From Myxococcales bacterium (GTDB lineage Bacteria > Myxococcota_A > Polyangia > Polyangiales > JADJMO01), in NCBI GenBank assembly GCA_016709545.1, contig JADJMO010000030.1, positions 1-64,000 of the forward strand: a DNA stretch of 64,000 nt. The letters run 5' to 3'. The position numbers were made by a program, and so were the translations under genes. A model generated the notes under the pieces. The model did no database searches. It saw only the letters and a list, made by a program, of their open reading frames with translations, and was not told the origin of the DNA. Shown piece by piece: positions 35,276 to 42,457 of the stretch (the first letter of the stretch is position 1; each line of letters opens with the position of its first letter).

Positions 35276-36334
35276 ATGACCCAGATCTCCCTCCACCCGC
35301 GCCTCTGGCGGGGAGCCGTCACCGCCCTCGTGGTGGCAGGCATGGTCGGGTGCGGTGCTGCCGACTCGGCCTCCTTCGGCGACGACGGCGCCACGACCCT
35401 CACCGACACGGGCGGCATCCGCCCCGGCACCGACTCCGAGCCGCAGGACACGGGGGTCAGCGACACGGCGACCGACGTCGGCATCACGGACGCCGGGCCT
35501 CCCAAGTGCCCCCCGCCGCCGAAGGGCAAGGCCAACGTCTGCATCCGTGTGCTGCGTGGCGACGACGGCCCCTCCCTCACGGCCGACGCCAAGAAGACCC
35601 TCGGCATCGACGGCAACGGCATCCTCGCGGTCGGGCTCGCGGCGGTGAAGCCGGAGTACGACGCGACCTTCGTGGCCAAGACCATCTACCCGTCGTCGAG
35701 CAGCGGGGTGTCTAAGATCGCTGCCGCCGACCTGCCCAAGGTGGTCGAGGCCCTCTCCGTCGAACCGGGCGTCTACTGGCCGTTCGGCGCTTTCCGCGAT
35801 CTCGAGCCGTGGGACAGGGCCTCCCCCGCGGTCGGCGATTTCCAGCCGCGCCCCTCCGACCTCTCGTCCATCACCGTGTCTTCGGGCGACAGCCTCCACG
35901 TCGACCTCGTCATCTACCCGCTCCGCGGCATCGACGTCCGGCCGCGTCTCCTCACCACGCCGCTCGGCAGCGGCGCTGGCCCCGCGCGCGCCTGGTTCGT
36001 CCACCCGCTCAAGGGCGTGATGATGGGCCAGGGCGTGGCCACCTGCATCGACCTCAGCATCGACAAGGTCGACCCGATCCGCATCTACACCACCTACACG
36101 GGCACGTTCGACGCCGTGTTCGAGGTCTTCGACTTCGGCCTCGGCGCCGACCCGGCGGGTCTCCTCGCGGCGGGTGGGATCCACGGGCGCTCTTCCAAGA
36201 TCGACATCCTCTCGAGCGACTGGCTCGTCACCGAGCGCAAGATCGATCTGACCGAGGTGGTGCCGTTCACGGGCCCGAAGCCCGTCGACGCGAGCCCGAA
36301 CTGCGCCGCGTTCGCCACCGCCCCAGTCAAGTGA
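35276..36334 (+). CDS. Lipoprotein with Asp/Thr-rich linker, 352 aa
   Basis: ATG 35276 gives LWRGAVTALVVAGMVGC, a lipobox, then an Asp/Thr/Gly-rich linker typical of myxobacterial surface lipoproteins. The mature domain includes KGKANVCIRVLRGDDGPSLT, GVYWPFGAFRDLEPW, VDLVIYPLRGIDVRPRLL and VHPLKGVMMGQGVATCIDLS. Several strands suggest a beta-rich fold. No family recognised. The 224-base stretch between pabB and this gene holds no gene that I can support. Confidence 0.78.
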   Translation: MTQISLHPRLWRGAVTALVVAGMVGCGAADSASFGDDGATTLTDTGGIRPGTDSEPQDTGVSDTATDVGITDAGPPKCPPPPKGKANVCIRVLRGDDGPSLTADAKKTLGIDGNGILAVGLAAVKPEYDATFVAKTIYPSSSSGVSKIAAADLPKVVEALSVEPGVYWPFGAFRDLEPWDRASPAVGDFQPRPSDLSSITVSSGDSLHVDLVIYPLRGIDVRPRLLTTPLGSGAGPARAWFVHPLKGVMMGQGVATCIDLSIDKVDPIRIYTTYTGTFDAVFEVFDFGLGADPAGLLAAGGIHGRSSKIDILSSDWLVTERKIDLTEVVPFTGPKPVDASPNCAAFATAPVK

Positions 36335-36360
36335 TGGCGTGAAGTGAACGCGTGAGGTGA

Positions 36361-37176
36361 TCACGCCGGCGATGGCGTCGACACCGCGAGCAGCTCGTGG
36401 ATCAGCGCCGTCGCCTGGTCGGGCGCCTCGATGGCCGAGAGGTGTCCGGCGTCGGGGATGACCGCGAGGCGCGCCCCGGGGATCTGCGCGGCGATGAACC
36501 GGCTCTCGTCGGGCGGCTGCGCGCGATCCTGCGAGCCCACCACCACGAGCGTCGGCACGCGGATCGCAGGCATGGCGGCGCTGCGGTCGGGGCGACCCAT
36601 GATGCAGCGGAGCGAGTGCAGGATCGAGGGCACGTCGCACCGCGCGACGTACGCGCGCCACTCGTCGACGAGCACCCGATCGTGGCGCCGCGTCTGCTGC
36701 GCGAACATGAGCGGCTCGATGCGATCGACGAGCGGTGGGACGATCCCGACGGTGCCGGCGATCCTCGCGAGCAGCGCGTACTCGGCGCGCTTCCAGCGCG
36801 GCTCCGCGCGACCGCTGGTGTCGAAGAGCGCCATGGAACGCACGCGCTCCGGGTGACGGATCGCCGCGGCGAGCGCCACCATGCCGCCCCACGACAGACC
36901 GACGAAGGACGCGGCGCCGACGCCGTGTGCGTCGAGGACTGCGCACGCAGCGTCGGCGCACTCGTCCATGTGGATCGCGCGGGTGAGTCGCGCGCTGCGT
37001 CCGTGCCCGGGCGCGTCCACCGACAGGACGTGGAACGCGGGGGCGAGCGCGTGGGCCTGCGCCTTCCACATGCCGCCGTGGTGCAGGAACGAGTGCCAGA
37101 GGAGGACCGCCGGACGCCCTCGGGTGCCCAGCTCTTCGACGTGCAGATCACCCACCGCGGTCGTGACGCGTGTCAT
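36361..37176 (-). CDS. Alpha/beta hydrolase
   Basis: 271 residues from ATG 37176. HSFLHHGGMW (oxyanion region), VLSVDAPGHGRS, nucleophile elbow GLSWGGM (Ser near residue 95), acid-bearing strand TLVVVGSQDRAQPP and catalytic His in IPDAGHLSAIEAP, the standard triad. It has similarity to 3-oxoadipate enol-lactone hydrolase-like enzymes, but the substrate cannot be told. No signal peptide, so it is cytoplasmic. It is convergent with the lipoprotein gene. Confidence 0.9.
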   Translation of the reverse strand: MTRVTTAVGDLHVEELGTRGRPAVLLWHSFLHHGGMWKAQAHALAPAFHVLSVDAPGHGRSARLTRAIHMDECADAACAVLDAHGVGAASFVGLSWGGMVALAAAIRHPERVRSMALFDTSGRAEPRWKRAEYALLARIAGTVGIVPPLVDRIEPLMFAQQTRRHDRVLVDEWRAYVARCDVPSILHSLRCIMGRPDRSAAMPAIRVPTLVVVGSQDRAQPPDESRFIAAQIPGARLAVIPDAGHLSAIEAPDQATALIHELLAVSTPSPA

Positions 37177-37322
37177 TGCGCCGCAGACTACCCTACCGGG
37201 CGCAACTGTTGCTCGGCGCAACACCACCGGGCGCGCGGAGCTGGAATCCTCGAAGAATCGGGGGCCAGACCGCGAATCCGCCTACGCACCACGGCTCCGT
37301 CTGCGTCTCGCCGTTCGCACCC

Positions 37323-38207
37323 ATGGCCCACGTCACCGACGAACCCCTCGACGCCTACGTCAACCGCCCGCTCGCCGAGCTCGTGGTCAAGGCGGTCGTC
37401 GACACGGCAGTCACGCCGAACCAGCTCACCTTCGCGTCGCTCCTCCTCGGCACCGTCGCGGGCGTCTGCATCGCGGTCGGGCTCCCCGTCGTGGGTGCGC
37501 TCGCGCTCTTCTTCTCGATGGTGCTCGACTGCAGCGACGGACAGCTCGCGCGGGCCCGCGGCGGTGGCTCGGTGCTCGGACGGATCATCGACGGCTACGC
37601 CGACTACTGGGTCGCGCTCGTGGTGCACGTCGGCATCCTGGTGCAGGTGTTCCGGGCCCACGTCGTCGTCGCCGGGCACGCGGTGGGCGCGCTCGAGAGC
37701 TTCGTGTTCGTGCTGGCGGCCGGCACCTCGATGGGTGTGCACGCCGGGTTCTTCGACTACTACAAGCACCGCTACCTCGCGCACACCGGCCGCGGCGGCC
37801 CGCCCGAGGAGCCCGAGATGTACCTCGAGGAGGCCGAGCGCGTGCGCTGGTCGATCGTGCGCGCCGGGCTGCGGCTGTTCGCGCTCTACGTACGCACGCA
37901 GCAGGGTCCCGCGTTCCACGCGGCGGCGGCCGAGGCGCGGGTGACCGCGTCCGACCCCATCCGTGTCGCGCGCTTCGAGCGCGAGAACGGCCTTCTCGTG
38001 CGGCTGCACAGCATCACCGGCCCGACGATGCACAACGCGGCGATCGGCGTGACCTGCCTCGTGGCGCCGTTCGTCGACCACGCCTTCGTGTGGTATTGCG
38101 CGTTCGTCATCGTCGCCGTCAACCTCTATGGCCTTGCTCTCCACGTCGTCCAGCGCCGCGTCCTCGCCCGGGAGCGCGCCCGAGCGACCGTCGCCTCGTG
38201 GGCCTGA
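37323..38207 (+). CDS. CDP-alcohol phosphatidyltransferase family membrane protein
   Basis: 294 residues. The diagnostic motif is complete near residues 68-95: DCSDGQLARARGGG followed by SVLGRIIDGYAD, matching Asp-x-x-Asp-Gly-x-x-Ala-Arg-x8-Gly-x3-Asp-x3-Asp. Membrane segments flank it (TFASLLLGTVAGVCIAVGL; WVALVVHVGILVQVF; AIGVTCLVAPF; VIVAVNLYGLALHVV). It transfers a phospho-alcohol group from a CDP-linked donor in phospholipid or polar lipid synthesis; the acceptor alcohol is not deducible. The last 80 bases overlap the start region of the radical SAM gene. Confidence 0.92.
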   Translation: MAHVTDEPLDAYVNRPLAELVVKAVVDTAVTPNQLTFASLLLGTVAGVCIAVGLPVVGALALFFSMVLDCSDGQLARARGGGSVLGRIIDGYADYWVALVVHVGILVQVFRAHVVVAGHAVGALESFVFVLAAGTSMGVHAGFFDYYKHRYLAHTGRGGPPEEPEMYLEEAERVRWSIVRAGLRLFALYVRTQQGPAFHAAAAEARVTASDPIRVARFERENGLLVRLHSITGPTMHNAAIGVTCLVAPFVDHAFVWYCAFVIVAVNLYGLALHVVQRRVLARERARATVASWA

Positions 38208-39339
38208 CTCGGGAGCGGAGGACCGGACAGGGACGGTCCGGGAGCGACAAAGCCAACTGGGTCTGCGACCGATCCAGGGCGAGACGCCGGACGACGTAGC
38301 CCGCACGGCCGGGGTCGACGCGACCACCGCGCGGAAGATCTGCGCGGCGGTCCACCAGCGCGGTCGCGACGACCTCCTCGCCCACCCCATCCCGCGCAAC
38401 ATCCGGCGGGTGGACGTCGAGCGCATCGCCGCCCACCACCGCGTGGGCACGCTGCGGGTCGTCGCGCGCGAGGACTCGAAGGTCGACCCGTTCGTGAAGT
38501 ACGTCCTCGCGTGCGAGGACGACGCGCGCATCGAGACCGTGCGCATCCCGCTCGAGAAGCCAGGGCGCTTCGTCGTCTGCGTGTCCTCGCAGGTCGGCTG
38601 CGCGATGGGCTGTACGTTCTGCGCCACGGGCCGCCTCGGCCTGCAACGCAACCTCGAGGCCTGGGAGATCGCCGAGCAGGTTCGCGTGGTGCGCCGCGAG
38701 CTCCCCCCCGGCACGCGCGTGCACGGCGTGGTGTTCCAGGGCATGGGCGAACCACTCGCCAACGTCGAGCGCGTCATCCAGGCCATCCGGGTGCTCCACG
38801 ACCCGTGCGGCGCGGCGATCGAGCAGCGCGCGATCACGGTGAGCACCGTCGGCGTCCCCGGCGGGATCCGCAAGCTCGCCGCGGCCGGCATACGGGTGCG
38901 GCTCGGCGTGTCGATCGCCGCCGCGCGGCCCGACGTGCGTCGTCGCCTCGTGCCGGTCGAGCAGCAGAACCCCCTCGCCGAGGTGCTCGAGGCGGCGGCC
39001 GAGTTCGTGAAGCTGCACGGCGACGCGCCGATGCTCGCGGTGACCACGCTCGGCGGGGTCAACACCTCCGACGAGGACGCCGACGCCCTCGCGCGGCTCG
39101 CGCTCGACTTCCGCGCGAAGACCGGCGTCACGCCGCGGCTCTCGCTCGTGCCCTACAACCCCATGGGTGGCGACGACCCGTTCCGTCGCCCCGACGACGA
39201 AGAGGCGGAACGCTTTCGCGCCCGCCTCTCGGCGATCGGTGTGCCGGTGGTGCGCCGCTACTCGGGCGGCGGCGACGTGGGCGCGGCGTGCGGTCAGCTG
39301 GTCGCGCGCCCCTCGGCGGAGCTCACGGGAGCTTCTTGA
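38128..39339 (+). CDS. rlmN: RlmN-family radical SAM RNA methyltransferase
   Basis: 403 residues from ATG 38128, although the first 42 residues are low-complexity and overlap the previous gene; no better start is seen. ETVRIPLEKPGRFVVC then SSQVGCAMGCTFCATG gives the radical SAM cluster CxxxCxxC. GMGEPLAN, TVSTVGVPGGIRKLA and LSLVPYNPMGGD are RlmN hallmarks. The C-terminal GGDVGAACGQL holds the methyl-carrying Cys. RlmN methylates C2 of A2503 in 23S rRNA and of tRNA A37. The N-terminal helical domain is shortened. It could be a paralog; target by family. Confidence 0.87.
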   Translation: MALLSTSSSAASSPGSAPERPSPRGPDSGAEDRTGTVRERQSQLGLRPIQGETPDDVARTAGVDATTARKICAAVHQRGRDDLLAHPIPRNIRRVDVERIAAHHRVGTLRVVAREDSKVDPFVKYVLACEDDARIETVRIPLEKPGRFVVCVSSQVGCAMGCTFCATGRLGLQRNLEAWEIAEQVRVVRRELPPGTRVHGVVFQGMGEPLANVERVIQAIRVLHDPCGAAIEQRAITVSTVGVPGGIRKLAAAGIRVRLGVSIAAARPDVRRRLVPVEQQNPLAEVLEAAAEFVKLHGDAPMLAVTTLGGVNTSDEDADALARLALDFRAKTGVTPRLSLVPYNPMGGDDPFRRPDDEEAERFRARLSAIGVPVVRRYSGGGDVGAACGQLVARPSAELTGAS

Positions 39340-39730
39340 ACACCTGCGGGGGCTGGCCCGCGAAGCCACAGCTCATGGAGTTGCAGTCGGGCTGCATCGC
39401 GCAGTTGTACTGGCCGCCGGTGGCCTGACCCATGTCGACCTTGAAGTTCTGGCCGTCGACCGAGCCGGGGTTGCCGACCTGCTTGCCGTTGTAGGTGACG
39501 TCGTAGACGCCGGGCTTGCCGGGGTTCGAGCTGATCTTCACCTCGGTCTCTCCGACCTTCCACTTGCCGATCGGGCAGGAGAGATAGTCGACGCCGACCG
39601 CCGAAGGGCCCTTGGCGGTGGGCGCGGGCTCCGCGCCGGCGGGCTGCGGGTTCTGCGCGGGCGCCTTCTCGATGGTGCAGGCGGCGAGCAACACGGCGAG
39701 CGGGGCGAAGCGAACGAGGGAACGGAACAT
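39323..39730 (-). CDS. Small lipoprotein, 135 aa
   Basis: ATG 39730 has an ideal ribosome site (AGGAGGT). The signal RSLVRFAPLAVLLAAC is a lipobox. A Pro/Ala linker precedes a compact domain with CPIGKWKVGETEVKISS, VYDVTYNGKQVG and C-terminal cysteines in CAMQPDCNSMSCGF. It resembles small envelope beta domains; function unknown. Its 3' end overlaps the convergent radical SAM gene by 17 bases. Confidence 0.78.
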   Translation of the reverse strand: MFRSLVRFAPLAVLLAACTIEKAPAQNPQPAGAEPAPTAKGPSAVGVDYLSCPIGKWKVGETEVKISSNPGKPGVYDVTYNGKQVGNPGSVDGQNFKVDMGQATGGQYNCAMQPDCNSMSCGFAGQPPQVFKKLP

Positions 39731-39800
39731 CGGACCTCCTGGAAGACGGACGGACGAGGACCCGTACGCGCGTATTCGACAGCGGCGTACCATATCCCCG

Positions 39801-40358
39801 GTGCACCCGCGGAGCGACGCCCTGACCGAGGAGATTCGCCGGGAATTTCCCGCGTTCCGCATCCGACCGAAGGCCGAGAGCCGCCTCCAGCGGGCCATCG
39901 ACGTGGCGCTCAAGGTGCTCACGCTGCATGGCCAGAACGAGTACCTGACGCGCTACCACACGGTCCTCGGCGACACGCTGTGGGTGCCCACCGCCTGGCC
40001 GGAGAGCGACGACGAGCGGCGCTACGTGCTCCTGCGCCACGAGCGCGTGCACCTGCGCCAGCGCCGCCGCTACGGGACGATCGGCATGGCGCTGATCTAC
40101 CTGCTGCCCATCTTCCCCCTCGGGCTCGCGTGGGGCCGCGCCCGCATCGAGTGGGAGGCGTACGTGGAGACCCTGCGCGCCACCGCCGAAGTGCACGGCC
40201 TCGCGGCCGCCCGCGACCCCACCCTGCACGCCTACCTGGTGCGGCAGTTCACCTCGGCCGCGTACGGGTGGATGTGGCCGTTTCCACGGGTGATCCAGCG
40301 CTGGATCGACGAGGCCCTGGTCGAGATCGCGGCCACCAGTCCCCCCGTCGGTGGGTGA
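39801..40358 (+). CDS. Predicted membrane-associated metallopeptidase-like protein, 185 aa
   Basis: GTG start at 39801, divergent from the lipoprotein gene. It has a zinc-type motif in LRHERVHLRQRR (His-Glu-x-x-His), followed by one hydrophobic helix (GMALIYLLPIFPLGLAWG) and a possible third ligand in IEWEAYVETLR. Family not identified. The arrangement recalls small M48/M56-like or SprT-like enzymes, but protease activity is inference. The ORF extended to 39612 would overlap the neighbour and is not used. Confidence 0.72.
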   Translation: MHPRSDALTEEIRREFPAFRIRPKAESRLQRAIDVALKVLTLHGQNEYLTRYHTVLGDTLWVPTAWPESDDERRYVLLRHERVHLRQRRRYGTIGMALIYLLPIFPLGLAWGRARIEWEAYVETLRATAEVHGLAAARDPTLHAYLVRQFTSAAYGWMWPFPRVIQRWIDEALVEIAATSPPVGG

Positions 40359-40421
40359 CCCGGATCCCGCCCTCCTCGGGCCGCCGGACTTTGGCGTCGG
40401 CGCGCGCTACGCTCGTGCTCG

Positions 40422-42434
40422 ATGCTCTCTCGATCGTTCGCCGGGCTCGTCGTCCTCTCCGTCGTCGGCGCTGCTTGCAGCAAGGACAGCACCGTCGATC
40501 CGCCCACGCCCACCAGCACCGAGCCCCCGCGCGCGCGGTTCACCGTGCCGGCCTCGCTGAGCGCGCTCGACGGCGAGCACTTCTACGATCACCCGTGGCC
40601 GAGCGATCTGCGTCGCGAAAAGGACGGCTCGATCCGCCTCGACGGCTGGGTGAACCCGCGCAAGGCGTCGCTCGTGCAGAAGTACCAGGACCAGCTGCGC
40701 GGCAAGATCCCGGGCTTCTCGCCGGGCACCGGCGGCTACCTCGGCTTCACCAGCGAGCTCGACCCGGCCACGCTGCCGGCCGACGCCAAGGCCTCGCTGG
40801 CGACCACGTCGTCGCTCCAGCTCGTCGACCTCGAGCGCGGCACCCGTCACCCCATCGTGTGGAAGCTGCGCGGCGCGGGCGTCACCGCCCCGGACTACTA
40901 CCTCCCCTGGGTCATCTCGTGGCAGCCCGCGCTCGGGAGGCCGATGCGCGGCAACGCGCGCTACGCGATCGTCGCGACCCGCGCGGTGAAGGGCGTCGCC
41001 GACGCGAGCGGCAAGGCGCTCGCCGCCGAGCCCAACAGCGAGCTGTCCGACCTGCTCGCCGGCAAGGGCCCGCTCGCGAGCGACTGGGGTGCCGCGCTCG
41101 ACGCCCTCGGCAAGGCGGGGATCGACCGCAAGGACATCGCCCAGCTCTCCGTGTTCAAGACCTGGGACCCGACCGCCGAGCTCGCCCTCGTGGCGGAGCA
41201 CGCGCGCGGCCTCGACGCGCCCAAGGTCACGCGCCTCGAGAAGGACAAGGAAGACCCGCCCACCTACGAGCGCTACGACGGCGACTACGACGGCTCGCCC
41301 GACTACCAGGCGGGCACGGTGCCGTTCCTCACGGAGGGCGGTGGCTTCGTCGTCAAGGACGGCAAGCCCGTCCTGCAGCGCACGTTCAAGCTGCGCTTCA
41401 AGCTCGCGGTGCCGGGTGAGGCCAAGTGCCCGATGCCGGCCGGCGGCTACCCGATCGTGCTCTACGCCCACGGCACCGGCGGCGACTACGCGTCGTTCGT
41501 CCGCGACGGCACCGCGGTCGCGCTCGCCGATCAGTGCCTCGCCTCGATGGGCATCGACCAGATCTTCCACGGCACGCGCCCCGGCGCGCCGCCGCTCGAC
41601 GACCCGGCGCGCGAGAGCAAGATCTCGTTCCTGTTCTTCAACGTCGACAACGCCGTCGCCTCGCGCACCAACACGCGGCAGTCGGCGGTCGACGAGATCG
41701 CCCGCGCCCGCCTGATCACCAGCGGGGGCCTCGTGGTCCCCGCGTCGGTGGCCAAGCGTGGCAAGGAGATCACCTTCGACAAGACCAAGATCGCGTTCTT
41801 CGGCCACTCGCAGGGCGGGCTCAACGGGCCCCTGTTCTTCGCGGTCGACGACCAGGCGCGCGGCGGCGTGCTCTCCGGCGCCGGCTCGGCGATCTCGTTC
41901 TCGCTGATCAAGAAGTCCAAGCCAGACCCGTCGGTGTCCGGGCTCATCAAGGTGATCCTCAAGCCCGAGTACGACAGCGAGTTCGACGAGTTCAACCCGA
42001 TCATGGCGCTGATCCAGACCATCATCGACCCCTCGGATCCGCTGCACTACTACCCGCACATCGCGACCGAGCCGCTGCCGGGGCGCACGGCCAAGAGCTT
42101 CTTGATGACCGAGGGCGTGGGCGCCGACGGCGTCGGCGACAGCTACGCGCCGCCGCGCACCATCGAGGCGGGCGCCGTCGCGAGCGGCGCGCCGCTCGTC
42201 CAGCCGATGGTGTGGGACATCCCCGAGATCACGAGCCTCGCCGGCCTCGCGCCCGTCGCGCTGCCCCTCAGCGGCAACGCCGCCAAGGGCAAGGCCACCA
42301 TCGGCCTCGCGCAGTTCGCGCCCACCAAGGGCGACGGTCACTACGTCGTGTTCAACGTGCCCGCCGCGCGCACCTTGACCACCAACTTCTGCGTGTCGCT
42401 GCTGCGCGACGAGGTCCCGAAGATCGGGCCCTGA
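40422..42434 (+). CDS. Alpha/beta-hydrolase (lipase-like) lipoprotein
   Basis: 670 residues. The signal AGLVVLSVVGAAC is a lipobox. The hydrolase domain (about 300-640) has YPIVLYAHGTGGDYASFV (oxyanion region), the nucleophile elbow KIAFFGHSQGGLNGPLFF (Ser near residue 465), and a His-bearing GDGHYVVF near the C-terminus. The N-terminal 280 residues hold the DHPWPSDLR segment seen in related myxobacterial lipoproteins. It is an envelope esterase/lipase by motif; substrate unknown. A good ribosome site for the following gene lies 25 bases after its stop. Confidence 0.85.
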   Translation: MLSRSFAGLVVLSVVGAACSKDSTVDPPTPTSTEPPRARFTVPASLSALDGEHFYDHPWPSDLRREKDGSIRLDGWVNPRKASLVQKYQDQLRGKIPGFSPGTGGYLGFTSELDPATLPADAKASLATTSSLQLVDLERGTRHPIVWKLRGAGVTAPDYYLPWVISWQPALGRPMRGNARYAIVATRAVKGVADASGKALAAEPNSELSDLLAGKGPLASDWGAALDALGKAGIDRKDIAQLSVFKTWDPTAELALVAEHARGLDAPKVTRLEKDKEDPPTYERYDGDYDGSPDYQAGTVPFLTEGGGFVVKDGKPVLQRTFKLRFKLAVPGEAKCPMPAGGYPIVLYAHGTGGDYASFVRDGTAVALADQCLASMGIDQIFHGTRPGAPPLDDPARESKISFLFFNVDNAVASRTNTRQSAVDEIARARLITSGGLVVPASVAKRGKEITFDKTKIAFFGHSQGGLNGPLFFAVDDQARGGVLSGAGSAISFSLIKKSKPDPSVSGLIKVILKPEYDSEFDEFNPIMALIQTIIDPSDPLHYYPHIATEPLPGRTAKSFLMTEGVGADGVGDSYAPPRTIEAGAVASGAPLVQPMVWDIPEITSLAGLAPVALPLSGNAAKGKATIGLAQFAPTKGDGHYVVFNVPAARTLTTNFCVSLLRDEVPKIGP

Positions 42435-42457
42435 AGAGAGGGCGCGGGAGGTCCACG

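Noticed and set aside
36350..36366. Terminator hairpin between convergent genes
   Set aside because: Only a 6-bp stem, no T-tract, and it includes the stop codon of the minus-strand gene; too weak to call.
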